NCBI GenBank assembly: GCA_026874595.1
Contig: CM049316.1
Location: forward strand, 19,307,839-19,371,838
Length of the DNA stretch: 64,000 nucleotides
Direction of reading: 5' to 3'
Source of the DNA: Sipunculus nudus
Taxonomy: Eukaryota; Annelida; Sipuncula; Golfingiida; Sipunculidae
In this document: in pieces, positions 1 through 30,394 of the stretch
Numbering within the stretch: the first letter of the stretch is position 1
How the letters are laid out: every line of letters begins with the position of its first letter
The notes under the pieces: model-generated
What the model was told of the DNA's origin: nothing
Database searches by the model: none
Seen by the model: only the letters and a program-made list of their open reading frames with translations
Made by a program: the position numbers and the translations under genes

Positions 1-22
1 AAAGTTGTCAAGATCCAGTATA

Positions 23-45
23 TTTATTCATTTTAATCTTTTATT
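23..45 (-). terminator. Candidate TTC5 poly(A) signals
   Basis: Two antisense AATAAA hexamers (read as TTTATT on the plus strand at 23-28 and 40-45) lie 330-350 bp past the TTC5 stop. They are the first canonical signals downstream. The actual cleavage site cannot be set from the sequence. Confidence 0.4.
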
Positions 46-372
46 ATGTTTTGAAGATGAAGTTATTTGTATGGTTCATAGTCTTGATGACAGATATATT
101 TTATGAACCTTTTTTCACCAGTACTTTTCACCCATTTTTGTCAAACACCTTGACATGTATATCAAGAATACTGTGCCAATACTATCTAACACAGGAATGG
201 TATGTCATAATGCTGTAAAAAATCAGAGCATTTTGCTTGGATTGATACATCAGACTGGGAGGTTCCATTTTCACAGGGGCGCTTGTTCTCCAGGTGACAT
301 CACAACTTCTGCATTCCCGGGTCTACCATATGCTAGGCAGGGGGGTGAGCTAGAATTCTTCCATCTGATGTA

Positions 373-17359
<16,987 letters not shown>

Positions 17360-17713
17360 GTAAATCACGAAATATAGGGCATGTGGAAAACATATCTCCA
17401 CCAGTAATATCTTAAAAATGCATGGTAAACCATAAATTCAATAATTCAGTGAATGTTCACACTGTAATAACCTCTTATTATAATATATAATATATAATAA
17501 GTAACTATTACAGAAAAATCAGAATTTTAAACTTTAATGACTTTCAAAAGACATATTTTAATATTCATTAATTAATTCTGACATCATATTTATTGGAATA
17601 GCCCTATATTCTTGAGGATGACGCATTCACTGGGAAATTTCCAGGGTTTCCCTTTTATTTATTTAGTCAGTGATGTCAATGTTACCGAGTGATATGACAC
17701 AGATGCCGGCAAA
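17360..17713. promoter_or_regulatory. Probable shared bidirectional promoter of TTC5 and PIGU
   Basis: The start codons of two divergent genes are only 354 bp apart, so both 5' UTRs and core promoters must lie here unless there are further non-coding upstream exons. The stretch is AT-rich, without an obvious CpG-island character or a clear TATA box in a standard place. It holds an AT-rich dyad around 17474-17503. The PIGU ATG is in a good Kozak context (GCAAAATGG). Transcription start sites cannot be seen directly. Confidence 0.6.
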
Positions 17714-20700
17714 ATGGCAGCTCCCATCCTGATCTGTCTTGTGGTAGGGTTTCTCCTACGTGTATGGCTGTTCAGCTCCAGTCTTTCAGAATGGCTCAGC
17801 AACAAAAACGAAGTTGTCACTCCAATAACCTCGTGGAAGAGAGGTAAGTATTTGCAAGCAATCTGTGTAACTTCAGGTAATCTTAAACTGAGACTCTTTA
17901 CCAGTGTTCACCTGTTCTCGTCCCCACACTGGCCACAAGTAATAGTACTAATACAAGTTCTGACTGATCAGCTGTAATATATAACCCAACAATTTGATGG
18001 AAAAACATGGGTCTGCTTTTAAGAATATTTCATTATAAGCATTTTTATCTCAAAGTCCCTCTTGTGCTTGATGCATGGGTGATATGCCCAAATATATATA
18101 AACTTAATAAACTTTGAGAATTATTAATTTTCACTGTTTCTTTTTCAAATGAAAAGAAGACCAGATCACAGATTGATATGAGGTAGTGAAAAATTGTGTA
18201 TAAATGTGAATGATGAAAATACTTTTTCATAAATTAAATCCTATGTTAATCACAATTTAAGTTAATGGCTTATAGTGATCAGACTTCTGATACAAATTTA
18301 AATTCTACTTTGCGACGTAATTGGTTAGTAAGGCAGTAGTGCAGTATCAATCCTCTTACAGTTAATAGTGCCATAGTGCCTTTAAAAATACACCTCAGAC
18401 CAAATTAGCCCAGTATCTTGGTATTTCACTTTATTGTAATGTACTGCTGATCAGATAAGCCTCATTAATGATGTGTTAACATCTTGAAATTGCATACTGC
18501 TGACCAGATTAGCCTAATGATGTGTTGACAACTTGACAATTCATACTGCTGATCAGATTAGCCTAATGCTGTGTTTACAACTTGACATTGCATATTGCTG
18601 ATCATATTGGCTTAATGGTGTGTTGACAACTTGACATTACATACTGCTGATCAGTAAAGCCTTATGATTTGTTGACAATTTGACATTGCATACTGCTGAT
18701 CATATCAGTTTAATGCTGTGTTGACAACTTGACATTGGATACTGCTGATCATATCAGTCAATTGATTTGTTAACAACATGACATTGCATACTGTTGATCA
18801 AATTAGCCTTATTATGTGTTGACAACTTGACATTGCATACTGCTGATCAGATTGGCTCAATGGTGTGTTGACAACTTGACATTTCATACTGCTGATCATA
18901 TCAGTCTAATGCTGTGTTGACAACTTGACATTGCATACTGCTGATCAGATTAGCCTAATGATGTGCTGACAAAGTGACATTTCATACTGCTGATCAGATT
19001 AGCCTAATGATGTGTTGACAACTTAACATTGCATACTGCTGATCAGATAAGCCTAATGATGTATTGACAACTTGACATTGCATACTGCTGATCATATCAG
19101 TTTAATGCTGTGTTGATAACTTGACATTGCATACTGCTGATCATATCAGTCAAATGATTTGTTGACAACATGACATTGCATACTGCTGATCAGATTAGCC
19201 TAATTATGTGTTGACAACTTGACATTGCATACTGCTGATCAGATTGGCTCAATGGTGTGTTGGCAACTTGACTTTGTATACTGCTGATCATATCAGTCTA
19301 ATGCTGTGTTGACAACTTGACATTGCATGCTGCTGATCAGATTAGCCTAACGATGTGCTGACAACTTAACATTGCATACTGCTGATCAGATTAGCCTAAT
19401 GATGTGTTGACAACTTAACATTGCATACTGCTGATCAGATTAGCCTAATGATGTGTTGACAACTTGACATTGCATACTGCTGATCAGATTAGCCTAATGT
19501 TGTGTTGACAACTTAACATTGCATACTGCTGATCAGATTAGCCAAATGGTGTGTTGAAAACTTGACATTGCATACTGCTGATCAGATTAGCCTAATTATG
19601 TGTTGACAACTTGACATTGCATACTGCTGATCATATCAGTCTAATGCTGTGTTGACAACTTGACATTGCATACCAGTACTGCTGATCATATCAGTCTAAT
19701 GCTGAGTTAACAACTTGACATTGCATACTGCTGATCAGATTAGCCTAATGATGTGCTGACAACTTGACTTTGCATACTGCTGATCATATGAGTCTAATGC
19801 TGTGTTAACAACTTGACATTGCATACTGCTGATCAGATAAGCCTAATGATGTGTTGACAACTTGATATTTCATACTGCTGATCACATTAGCCTAATGCTG
19901 TGTTGACATAATATGATAATATTATGCTGTTTTAATATAATATGCTGTGTTGTCATGGTCTACTGTAGATTAGCCTAATGTAGCCTAATGATGTGTTGCC
20001 TTTGCATATTTCTGATGGATTAGCCTACTGCTGTGTTGACAGTGTGTAGTGTAGATCTCAGTTTGTGGTGTGTTGACATGGCCACTGCTAATCAGAGTAG
20101 CAGAGCACTGAATTGAATTTGTTCAAGGACAGCCAAGCATATAAGCCTATTGATGTTTTGATTCGGAGCACTGCTGATCAGATCCATGCTTCCACTCGTA
20201 CTAATCGCCTGACACAGAACAATATTACCCTGTCTATAATATATGCACTCTTTGCTATTCTCAACAGAAACTCCACTTGGCCTGTATTCCCGTACCCCCT
20301 GGCATAATCCCCCTGGTCAGAAACATCTGTAAACTTACTCTCATGACAATGCAACTTCAACATGTTTTGGAATTAAATAAAGAAGTAGATGAGCTGTTTT
20401 ATTTTTATTATATTTATGTCCCTTATCTTTAATTTTGATATATAAATAAATAGACCTTTATGATATGATTCCTTTATTCTATAGTTTCAAGAAACCTCTA
20501 TCACCTCAAACACTTTGAATTTGATCTATCATTACAAATATTGTCTTTCCAGTGACAGAAGGCCTGGCATTGCACCGACAAGGGATCTCACCTTACTCTG
20601 GGGACCTTTTCCATGAGGTATTTTCATCTATGATTTATTTTCCATAATTTTCCATTTATTGCTGGATTTTGAATACTTTGAATTTGTGCATATCATTAGC

Positions 20701-23700
20701 AGCTTCAGAAAATTCACAGATTCTCTAGTTTTTATATTTTATATTTTTATGTCCTTCTTATAAATCACATTTCTAGATAATTTTTAGAACAGTTGTACAA
20801 TATATTAAAATTGAATAAAGAAATATTGAATATTTATAGATGTATCCCTGATGTACACAGACTTTAGATAAATTTTGCTTAGTTTCAGCTGTTATTGAAT
20901 ACCATTAGATGGATGAATATTTTCAAGCACCTGAGTAAGTCAGAGAGATTGACATTTAACTTCTATTATTGGAATGTGGATTTGTAAACTAAAATAAAAT
21001 AATTTACAGGGCACTGTAACTAACTTATAACTTTGACCCAAAGGGGTTGTTACCTGTTCAACAGTGCCAGTATAGGTAATCAGGTGACATAAACACACAT
21101 AAACAGCACTATGATTGATGAATTGTCTGTTTGTCCTTCCCAGATGCCCCTGCTGCTGAGGGTGCTGAACTACTTCACCAACATGTTTGGGACAAATCTG
21201 ACTTTATTCTTTGTGGTAAGTAATTTTTAAAGAACTTCACTTACCTGATCATCTTCTCACCAAATTATTGTAGGGTAATTTTGGCACATTAGGCAGGAAA
21301 AGATTGGTCTCTCAACCTCTAAAGTACTTTTTTTCCAGAAATCAGAGGGGATGGGTGATTTTTTATTATCTTTTATTACATTTTATACATTTTTAGCTCA
21401 GCTGACTGAAAGTCATCTGAGCTATAGTGATCACTCTTTGTCCGTCGTCTGTCTGTCCGTCTGTCCGTCCGTTAACCAGGCACAAATCGTAACCGCTGGA
21501 CCTAGAACCTTGTAACTTGGCATTCTGAGAGGTCCATGAAAAATCTCCTTGGAAACCAGAAATTAGGTCTCTGTTACCCATATCCTTCGAGCTATGGGGC
21601 CCCAAAGTACCCCCCAGAAAAGTCAAAAATTTCATACAAAAACATCAATATCTCATTAACTACATCACTGATGGTCATGATTTTTTGCATGGATATTGAT
21701 CATGGAGTGTTTCATCAGTTCATGCAGACTGGTGGCGCCACCTGTATTTTTCGATTTTTTACGAATTTTTTCCTCTATTTTTGAGACCTTTAAAAATGTG
21801 AACATCTGTTAACAAGGCACAAATTGTAAAGACTGGACCTAGAATCTTCATTCTTGAGACATTGAGAGGTCAATGAAAAAATGTCCATGGAAGCCAGAAA
21901 TTAGGTCTCTGTTACCCATATCCTTCGAGCTATGGGGCCCCAAAGTACCCCCCAGAATAGTCAAAAATTTCATACAAAAACTTCAATATCTCATTAACTA
22001 CATTACTGATGGTCATGATTTTTTGCATGGATATTGATCATGGAGTGTTTCATCAGTTCTGCAGACTGGTGGCGCCACCTGTATTCAATTTTTACGAATT
22101 TTTTTCTCTATTTTTGAGACCTCTGAAGATGCAGTCATCTGTTAACAGGGCACAAATCGTAACGACTGGACCTAGAATCTTCTCTCTTGACATGCAGAGA
22201 GGCCCATAAAAAGTCTCCGTGGAAACCTGAAATTAGGTCTCTGTTACCCATAACCTCTGAGCTATGGGGCTCCGAAGTACCCCCCAGAATAATGGAAAAT
22301 TTGATACAAAAGTTCAAGTAACTGATCAACTATTGCATTGATCACCATGATTCTTTGCATTGATTTTGATCATGGGGTGTTTCATCAGTTTCTGCAGACT
22401 GGTGGTGCCACCTGTATTTTTTCGATTTTTACGTGTTTTTTTCTCTATTTTTGAGACATTAAAAGATACGGTCATCGGTTAAAAGGGCACAAATCCTAAT
22501 GACTGGACCTAGAATCGTCTCTCTTGACATGCAGGGAGGCCCATGAAAAGTCTCCTTGGAAACCTGAAACTAGGTCTCTGGAAAATTTGATACAAAAGCT
22601 CAAATATCTGAACAACTATTGCATTGAACACCATGATTCTTTGTATGGATATTGATCATGGGATGTTTCATCAGTTTCTGCAGTCTGGTGGGGCCACCTG
22701 TATTTTTTTTATTTTTACGAATTATTTTCTCTATTTATGAGACCTTAAGATGGGGTCATCTGTTAACAGGGCATAAATCGTAACGCCTGGACCTAGAATC
22801 TTCTCTCTTGACATGCAGGGAGGCCCATTTAAAGTCTCCTTAGAAACTTAGAAAAAGGTCTCTGTTACCCATTTTCTTCGAGCTATGGGGCTCCCAAGTA
22901 CCCCCCAGAATGATGGAAAATTTGATACAAAAGCTCAAGTATCTGAAAAACTATTGCAATGATCACCATAATTCACGGATATTGATCTTGGAATGTTTCA
23001 TCAGTTTCTGCAAGTCTGATGGCGCCACTGGTATTTTTTTTATTTTTACAAATTTTACAGGGCACAAATCGTAATGCCTAGACCTAGAATCTTCTGTCTT
23101 GACATGCAGAGAAGCCCATAAAAAGTTTCCTTGGAAACCTCAAATTAGGTCTAAAAAATAAACCACTATATTTTACTCCATATTAATCCATCAGTCAGGT
23201 TATTTCATATATCATTTACTCACATATTACATTATATTCCTTTATAAAACCCATCATGTCCATGATATTCATAAGCTTTATCTACTCAATATAGTATCAC
23301 AATGGTGATACATTTATAGTCCAATCAGGATCAGCTGAGCGCCGTGACCCATGGGTCCCTTGTTTTATACAACGTTCATATGATCAGGGGAAAACATGAT
23401 AGTAAAATAAATCTTTTGTTAAAAAGGTAAAAGCACAAGATGACAAAAGGAAGTTTATTTTTATTTTATTTTCTTGAAAGAATGTGGTTGGACTTCAAAA
23501 GTGGTAAAATTCTACTGGAAGTTGAAATAAAAATGGGAGGTGGGTTGTATGTGTGAACATTGATGCACACAGTGTCTTAGAAACAAACCTTTTTTGTCCA
23601 TATATTTTAAATTACAAACAGAGTTAACACTGGACCAATGTAGAATTGTTCTAAGTTTGCTTCTCAGTACAGAAATGCATTGTCTTTATTAACTGTTTCT

Positions 23701-26700
23701 GTATTAGTCTTGAACTTGTGTGGAGCTATTCAGTCAGGTTAATTATATCATTGGATGACTTGTTTAATATGTTCAAGAAACCTTACACAGTTACAGGTTT
23801 TCACTGCATGGGCTATGTTTTTAATACAGTGTGCATTAGACCAGAAGCAACAATCTTTGACTGTATAGGCAACTATTCTATTGATGCGCTTATCTTGTAA
23901 CTTTTTTTCAACCCACAGTATAGTAAAATACTGTATTTTCTTCAATTTATTATACTTTGCTAAGATGCTTTGTTATCTGCTGCACAGTTTCAGTACAATA
24001 TCTACATGTATTATCTTTAATTTGGAGATTAAGTAAAAGTTCTGGTGATCCAATAAAGATTTATTTAGTTTTTACTTCTGCTATTTTGTTTAAACATTAT
24101 CCACTTTATATTTTCAGATTATTGATATATTTATAGCATTGATTTTGGAGAGAATTGCAAAACACTCAGGCAAATATCTAGTAAGTGGCACCAATTAAGA
24201 ATTATAAAAAGTATGTCATAGTTCAATTAATTGTACTGAATACCAGTTTTGGTGATTTTATGGAAGTTTGTGTGTGACTTTAGTTGTTAAAAATCAGGGT
24301 AACACTAAGTAGTCATGAATAGTATACAGTGAACTTTAATATTTTGCCAAGTAATATTGGATTGTAATAAGATAAATTGAAAATAAAAATTATTTGTAAT
24401 GTTTCTGTATGCATGCAACATTTCTGATGCCCAGTATCATGAAAAAAATATGAAATACAGTGTAAAGTTACTCATTTTCAGTTTATCTTTGATACTTAAG
24501 CAGTAGATCAATTGTATATTGACTGTTAATTTGATTTTATCTATTTGGAAATCAAAATGAGCTAACTCAGTGTGTATTCATAAAGTCTCATATTCTGAGA
24601 TAAACGGTTTTATCATTTCAAAATATCCCATGCAAAAAAGTCAAAGAATTATTAAAATTGCATCATTCACAAAGAATAACAGTTATTGGAGAATTTTCAA
24701 AACAGGAAGACATATTTATCGATCATAACTTTAAATTACAGAAAGAGTAATTTCAAGTGTTTTTCCATCCCAAACATTTTAGTATTTTAATAATATATTG
24801 AGTACCTATAATGTGTTCAGTAATGTGTGGTTACTTTAATTTTGCTTATTAGTGACTTTATTAATTATATTGATTAGTTGGTGAAACAAGCAAAGGAGGT
24901 AAGCAAGTACTCACCTGAGGCCAAAAACCTGATCATAAAAGCAGAAGACAGACACTATACAAGACTCTGTGTGGTGGCATGGTATGTTTTAGTTCTATAT
25001 TTTACCTGTAGATGGCAGTTATGACATAGACATGTTGATTTGACATATACATTCATTGATGTTAAAGAATGGTTTTCTTATGTTGAGGGTATATGCACTT
25101 GATTTTAAATCTTATTGCTGACTGGTTTATTTAGTTTGACATTTGGTGGTTTGCTACAGTAAGATGATTCCAGTCACAGTAATGGCTTTAAGATAAATAA
25201 TCTTTAGAGTATTGGAGACCATTATAACTCCAGATGTGATGGTCCCATGAGGTTAATGTAGAATTAAGAAAAGATATATACTTTATCAATCCTTCAATTG
25301 CATTGTGACTACACATCAGTTATAATGAAGAGATATGTTGACATGGTATTGCCCTGGAGAGTGCTGCCACCAGTGCTGCTTATCAGCTTAAGCTTGTAAA
25401 AACATGGTTGGGACATTCCTCAGGAACCTTGCTCATATCAGTCATTATCAGTTATAAATAAGGATATGCATATCTCAGATAGGTTAAATATTATAGATGT
25501 CATAATAATAATGACTAGTTAACAGCAATTTGTTTTCCAATTCAGAAATTAATCTAATTCTGAATATATAGAGGTTTATTTCATAAACCTGAGTTGATAC
25601 TGTTGTGGCAGGGCTTCTCTGTCACTAAAATACCTGGTTATTTTTTGGTATTATTGCTTTATTTTAAATTATTTTTGTGTTTCTATTTGACAGCTACCTG
25701 TTCAACCCATACAGCATCGTCACCTGTGTTGCTCGCTCCACCGCCATCTTCAGTAACTTAGCAATAGCCCTAGCCATGCTCTTCACTATTAAAGGTAAAA
25801 AAGGCAGTGTTAATACTGTCCAGTGTTTACTTGTCTAAAAACATGCAAATTGTCATGATAAAATACATAAATGTAATGTTAAATGCTGAATTATAAACTT
25901 AATATTTTGAAAGCAGAGATTCATATTACCATGACTGACATTGCTTTCGACATTTTATTTTTATTTTGAAATTGCTCTTAACAATGGAGTACCATATATT
26001 GATTAATCACTGGAATATAGACAATTTTTTGTTTATCTCAAATATCATATTTTCTCTGTTAAAAGCAGTTTGTGACATTATTTCTTCATTTAATCGATAC
26101 AACAGAAAGTGATTTGAATGAATTGTAAAGTTTTGTTTCCTGACATGTTTCAAAATCTGTAACCTGCATATTCCAGAAATCTAAAAATTAAAAGGCACAA
26201 ATAATTTTTCTTCCATGGTAATATATATATATTTTTTTACAGGTCAACGTGGAAAGGCGTGCATGGCCATCGGTGTTGCAGCCTACCTCTCCTTCTATCC
26301 CATCATGCTTGTGGTCCCCACAGCGCTCTTCATAGCTTTGGTAAGAAACTTCTATTACACATCAGTTGTCAGTTTGTATCAGCCCATCATACCAATGTCT
26401 GTACAAGATGATAAGGGTGAAACATTTTGTTGCTGATTGTCGGTAACATCTCCTATGTTAAAAAAAATCTATTTGCTTTTGAACAACTGTACAGATTCTT
26501 TTCTAAAGCGTGTTCCATTCAGTGCATTCAAATATAAAAACTATAATATTTAATTTTATCATTTTATAAGGCCACACATAAAATTTATTGTTCCGTGGAC
26601 TCATGGGGGGAAAATGCAAGCATGCAAATACATTTTCTTTTTTTTTTATTGCCAGTCAAGATGCAAAACATGAAATTTAACCAGCTTGCCTAGAAAATAA

Positions 26701-29700
26701 AATATTTGCTCTATTTATTTTTAAATGATTTATATGATCAACACAATAAATTATTTGGTACCTTAGTAATATTTTAGTTGCCATTGCCATGGAACAAACT
26801 AGCAATATTACCAAGGACCTAGTCTTCATTTTCAAAAATAAATTGAGCCATGAAAAACTGGAGCAGTGAAGCCATAATATGTAGTCTTTTTTACGGCCTA
26901 AATGCGGTTCAACAGAGCCAGAGACAGCTGATCAGAGGAGGTCTTTATAAATTGTTGTGTGTAACTAATTTGTCATAATGTATATTTGTGCCATATTTTG
27001 AAGATATTTAGTTTTTAATATAATTACATATATTTTAATATGTATAATTATATTATTTTATTGTTTTACATTTATTTACATAAGAATGAATCTCCCAGCC
27101 GCAGCCTCCGTGACCAGGTGGTGAAGATGTCCATCATACAGACAGTGTTCTGTATGTTAGCATCACTAGCAGTTCTCCTCTATCTGTCGTTTATGCTTGA
27201 AAAATCCTGGGACTTCCTGGGGGCTACCTATGGCTTCATGTAAGTATTCAAAATATATAATTTTCAAATTTCAAAGCACAATTTAAGCAGAGCACACAAA
27301 TGGTTTAAATTTGACCACATTCATTAGAGCATTTGTCTCATCCACAGTGTTTGTCATCCAGTTCTTTTTTAAAATGAACATGCTCTTTTAAAAGAAAATT
27401 ATTTTAGACAAACTTGTGATTTACAAAATTTATTTAAGTAACTGTATTTGTTGAGAAGAATATTTCTATTATACCAGCCTAGGTAACATTTGCTTTCTGA
27501 TGACAGCATCTGGAGATTCTTCATCTGTATTTTTGGCAGGTATATTGATGATATATTTATTATACCTTTTTCTGTTGTTTCTTCCAGTTTGACAGTGCCA
27601 GATCTGACCCCCAACATTGGACTGTTTTGGTACTTCTTCACCGAGATGTTTGAGCATTTCCGACTCTTCTTCATCTGTGTATTCCAGATCAACGCCTTCA
27701 TCTATACAGTTCCATTGGCCATTAAACTCAAGTATGTAACTGGACAACCTTATTCAGTTGAAACGTGATTACTGAGTCTGATGACTTCCCATGTATCTGG
27801 GTAAATTCCCCCCCCCCCCCCCCAGTTTTGTGAAATTCTGGTATGCTTTCCCTTATCTTGATAAGAACATGTTTATTAACACAGAGACTGAACCAAAATA
27901 TGATCAAACAATACAAGTGTTTCCACTTATACAGACATTAATGCGGTGCTGTATATAGCAATTTCAGAATTCTGCCAGTACACGTAGGGACATGTTGTCA
28001 TAATAAGTATATACATCTTATTAGGTATTGTTATATTGACATTCACATTCATGCATGGTCTCCACCAGGTGTACGTCTCCCCACGGACAGGGGTGACATC
28101 TTGTTGATACTGGAACAATTAATCTATTCTGGTTAAATCAAAATGCACAACCATTGTCACATCAGCACTGAACCTATAGGTCAGCTAGCATCCATTTATA
28201 TATACTGTAAGTATTGTATTATTAAATGCAACAAAGTATAAAAAAAGGTTGATAAATCTTATAATATTTCTTTTTTATTTTTTATTGCAGGGAGCACCCT
28301 CTGTTTCAGATGTACATTCTAGTTGCTATCATGGGGATCTTCAAGTCTTACCCATCCTATGCAGACAGTGCTCTATATCTGTCTCTGTTACCCATATGGG
28401 CACATACATTCCATAGTGAGTATACAATGAACCTTTAATCAATTCATTGTTTAATAAATAACTGCTCAGTCATTTGAGATAATAAAAAAAAAAACACACA
28501 TGTAGATTTTCTTTTATGTAAAATTAAAATCTCAGCAAAGTTTCAACTGCAACCTTGTCAAAGATCGCTGATAGGTTAGATTTGAACTCTTCAGTTACAT
28601 ATCCCTTTTTCAAGAACATCATTCCAATATTCAAGATAACTTGTGTTAAACAACTGCCCTGGTATGATATGGCAAAATACAATACAAATTAAAACTGTAA
28701 TTATAATGCATAAATGATATAAATTTGTTTATAAATTGTTCATGTTATATAGTCCTATAACTTTAACATGTAAACATGATATAAATGTGATAAAATATGA
28801 TATGATGGATTAGGTCATTTCAATACATTTTATGATATAATATTGACATTGTATATTTTTATTTTCAGATTTACGCAATAGCTTTGTGGTGACATGTATG
28901 TTTCTTGTGACGACTGTTCTGGCTCCCATCCAATGGCACCTGTGGATCTATTCCGGCAGCGCAAATGCAAACTTTTACTTCGCCATCACATTGGCTTATT
29001 CCACTGCACATGTGAGTCAAATTGTCACTTACAAACATGCTATGGTTTTCTTTCAATATACAGTTAAACAAGGAAAAGGAGACAATTTAATGGCAATCTG
29101 AAAGTATTCAAATGTAATTTATTCTACTTAGCTTCATTTAATTCTATGTGGCTCGTTAGTCATGTATTTGGGGGATTCCAATATCAACTTTTTCCAAAAT
29201 GTACAATAGGACACTTTTTCAGACCTCCTTCCCAAAAGTGTACAAAGAAAAGGTTGATTTTTTACAATTTACACTGAAAGGGAAAAGTAAGACATCAGGA
29301 GCAGACAGATTGAGCCAAAAATACTTTTTTACTAGTGATGGGACTGATGTTCAATTATAATTGATGATCAGTCGGTCAATTCACATGACCCAAAGATCGA
29401 TCTTGCATTGTCATAATCTTTTATTGAGTTTTTCACATAACTTAGGTTTAATGGTAATGATAGGTGTGTGTTCAAAAAATTTTATGCAAACACACCCTAC
29501 GTTTACTATATACACATGTAGGCTATAGGATTATTAGATATCAGCCAGTATAAACTCATATATAAACTTCGAAGATGTACAGGCCTATATTTGATCAGTA
29601 ATGTCATACTCTTAGAGATCAACTGATTTTTACTGATGATTGATCAAGAAATTAACCTGATTCCCAACACTACTAAAAAGCAACTAATATTTGATTATAT

Positions 29701-30394
29701 GCTGGAACATGCTGTTGATGATCAATGATGATCTTGGAAGCAACTCCCAACACTACTTTTTACCACATTTTTAATAATTTAAAGTGTACATCGACTGTTT
29801 ACCCCCGGCCCTCTATAGCTTATTTCTTGTATACATAGGAAAATGTTATTAATTGTAAACGACACCTAACACTAACTCCTTGTACAACATGACCTTCTGA
29901 CGCAAGACAGTTACCGGTGATTTTATTTCAAATTATCTCATACCCAGCTTTTTGGGTCACTTATTCTCAGTAAAGGTTCATGGGTTTTATAACATAATCC
30001 ACAGGTTTTCCTTTGTACCAGTTTCAATGAACAACTAACTTTATGGTCTATCATGTTTCTTATGGTGTTTTGACAAAATATAACAGAGAAGGTATGCAAA
30101 CAGAGGTAGAAAAAATCACCTTGACAATCACTTTGGCAAACAGTAAGCAGGAATAACCAGTTTATAGGCATTCTCAAAGTGTTTATATTCTAACATAATC
30201 ATACCCACCCTTTATTATTGTAGTTATACATGAATTCCAAATGTGACACAGATAATATAGATGTTATATATCACTATTTTCAGGTATTCTTGGTGACAGA
30301 TCTGCTCTTTGCATTTTTACGACGGGAACATGAGCTAGTGTATGGAGCTAAACCTGAAATCAACGGAAAGCCAGCCACAGTCATACTTGACTGA
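17714..30394 (+). CDS. PIGU: PIGU, GPI transamidase subunit U; 12 coding exons, complete
   Basis: PIGU is a multi-spanning ER membrane subunit of the GPI transamidase, which attaches GPI anchors to proteins; it helps recognise the lipid part of GPI (family knowledge). Coding exons: 17714-17843, 20553-20617, 21144-21215, 24118-24180, 24878-24981, 25694-25794, 26243-26340, 27085-27239, 27588-27731, 28291-28415, 28869-29011, 30284-30394. They sum to 1,311 bp, or 436 aa; human PIGU is 435 aa. Phases agree at every junction. Near-identical landmarks are the MAAP start with a hydrophobic first helix, [95 protein letters not shown] and AFLRREHEL. Many hydrophobic segments fit an integral membrane protein. 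The C-terminal tail after RREHE is short and unconserved. Intron 1 carries a minisatellite, intron 3 a Helentron-like copy, and intron 11 a hAT MITE. Confidence 0.96.
17844..18440. other. PIGU intron 1, unique 5' part
   Basis: Nothing beyond ordinary AT-rich intron sequence after the exon 1 donor. Confidence 0.55.
18440..19915 (+). repeat. 49-bp minisatellite, ~30 units, with 392-bp higher-order repeat (PIGU intron 1)
   Basis: Core unit: ACTTGACATTGCATACTGCT, then GATCAG, then a variable part, then TGTGTTGACA. Two main unit types differ in the variable part, ATCAGATTAGCCTAATGATG and ATCATATCAGTCTAATGCTG. Units 6-13 and 14-21 repeat the same order of eight variants: GTTTAATGCTG, GTCAAtTGATTT, ATTATG, TTGGCTCAATGGTG, GTCTAATGCTG, a unit followed by GTGCTGACAA, and two common units. 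Equivalent sites are exactly 392 bp apart (18699/19091 and 18846/19238). The edges decay after about 19915. Confidence 0.93.
21389..23363 (-). mobile_element. Helentron/'pearl'-like element, copy 2, inverted (PIGU intron 3)
   Basis: On the minus strand it starts ACAAGGGACCCATGGGTCAC then GGCGCTCAGCTGATC (23363 downward). It ends with a GACGGACAGACGGACAGACG run and the GCTCAGATGACTTTCAGTCA hairpin at 21440-21389. The interior is five units of 285-337 bp of the same core family as 12279-14200; their GGTGGYGCCACC sites lie near 21731, 22068, 22401, 22686 and 23019. The 280-bp unit type is absent. Confidence 0.75.
27588..27731 (+). other. PIGU: PIGU exon 9: most conserved core segment
   Basis: This exon encodes about residues 263-311. 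It is the best preserved part of the protein, with [20 protein letters not shown] and VFQIN nearly identical to vertebrate PIGU. In the literature this part of the family was compared with fatty acid elongases and linked to recognition of the GPI lipid. The donor splits a Lys codon (AA|G). Confidence 0.9.
27808..27823. repeat. C16 homopolymer (PIGU intron 9)
   Basis: Sixteen C in a row, 77 bp after the exon 9 donor. Lengths of such runs are unreliable in raw assemblies. Confidence 0.8.
29333..29755. mobile_element. hAT-like MITE (PIGU intron 11) with target duplication
   Basis: It begins TAGTGATGGGA and ends TCCCAACACTA (inverted ends with one mismatch). The right flank CTTTTTAC (29756-29763) is matched on the left by CTTTTTTAC (29324-29332), a near-perfect 8-bp duplication. 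A second TCCCAACACTA sits inside at about 29661-29671. The interior is rich in GATGATCAATGATG-type phrases. Confidence 0.65.

Noticed and set aside
18440-19915. CRISPR-like array of regular repeats
   Set aside because: Units are contiguous 49-bp tandem repeats without spacers, within an intron of an animal gene.
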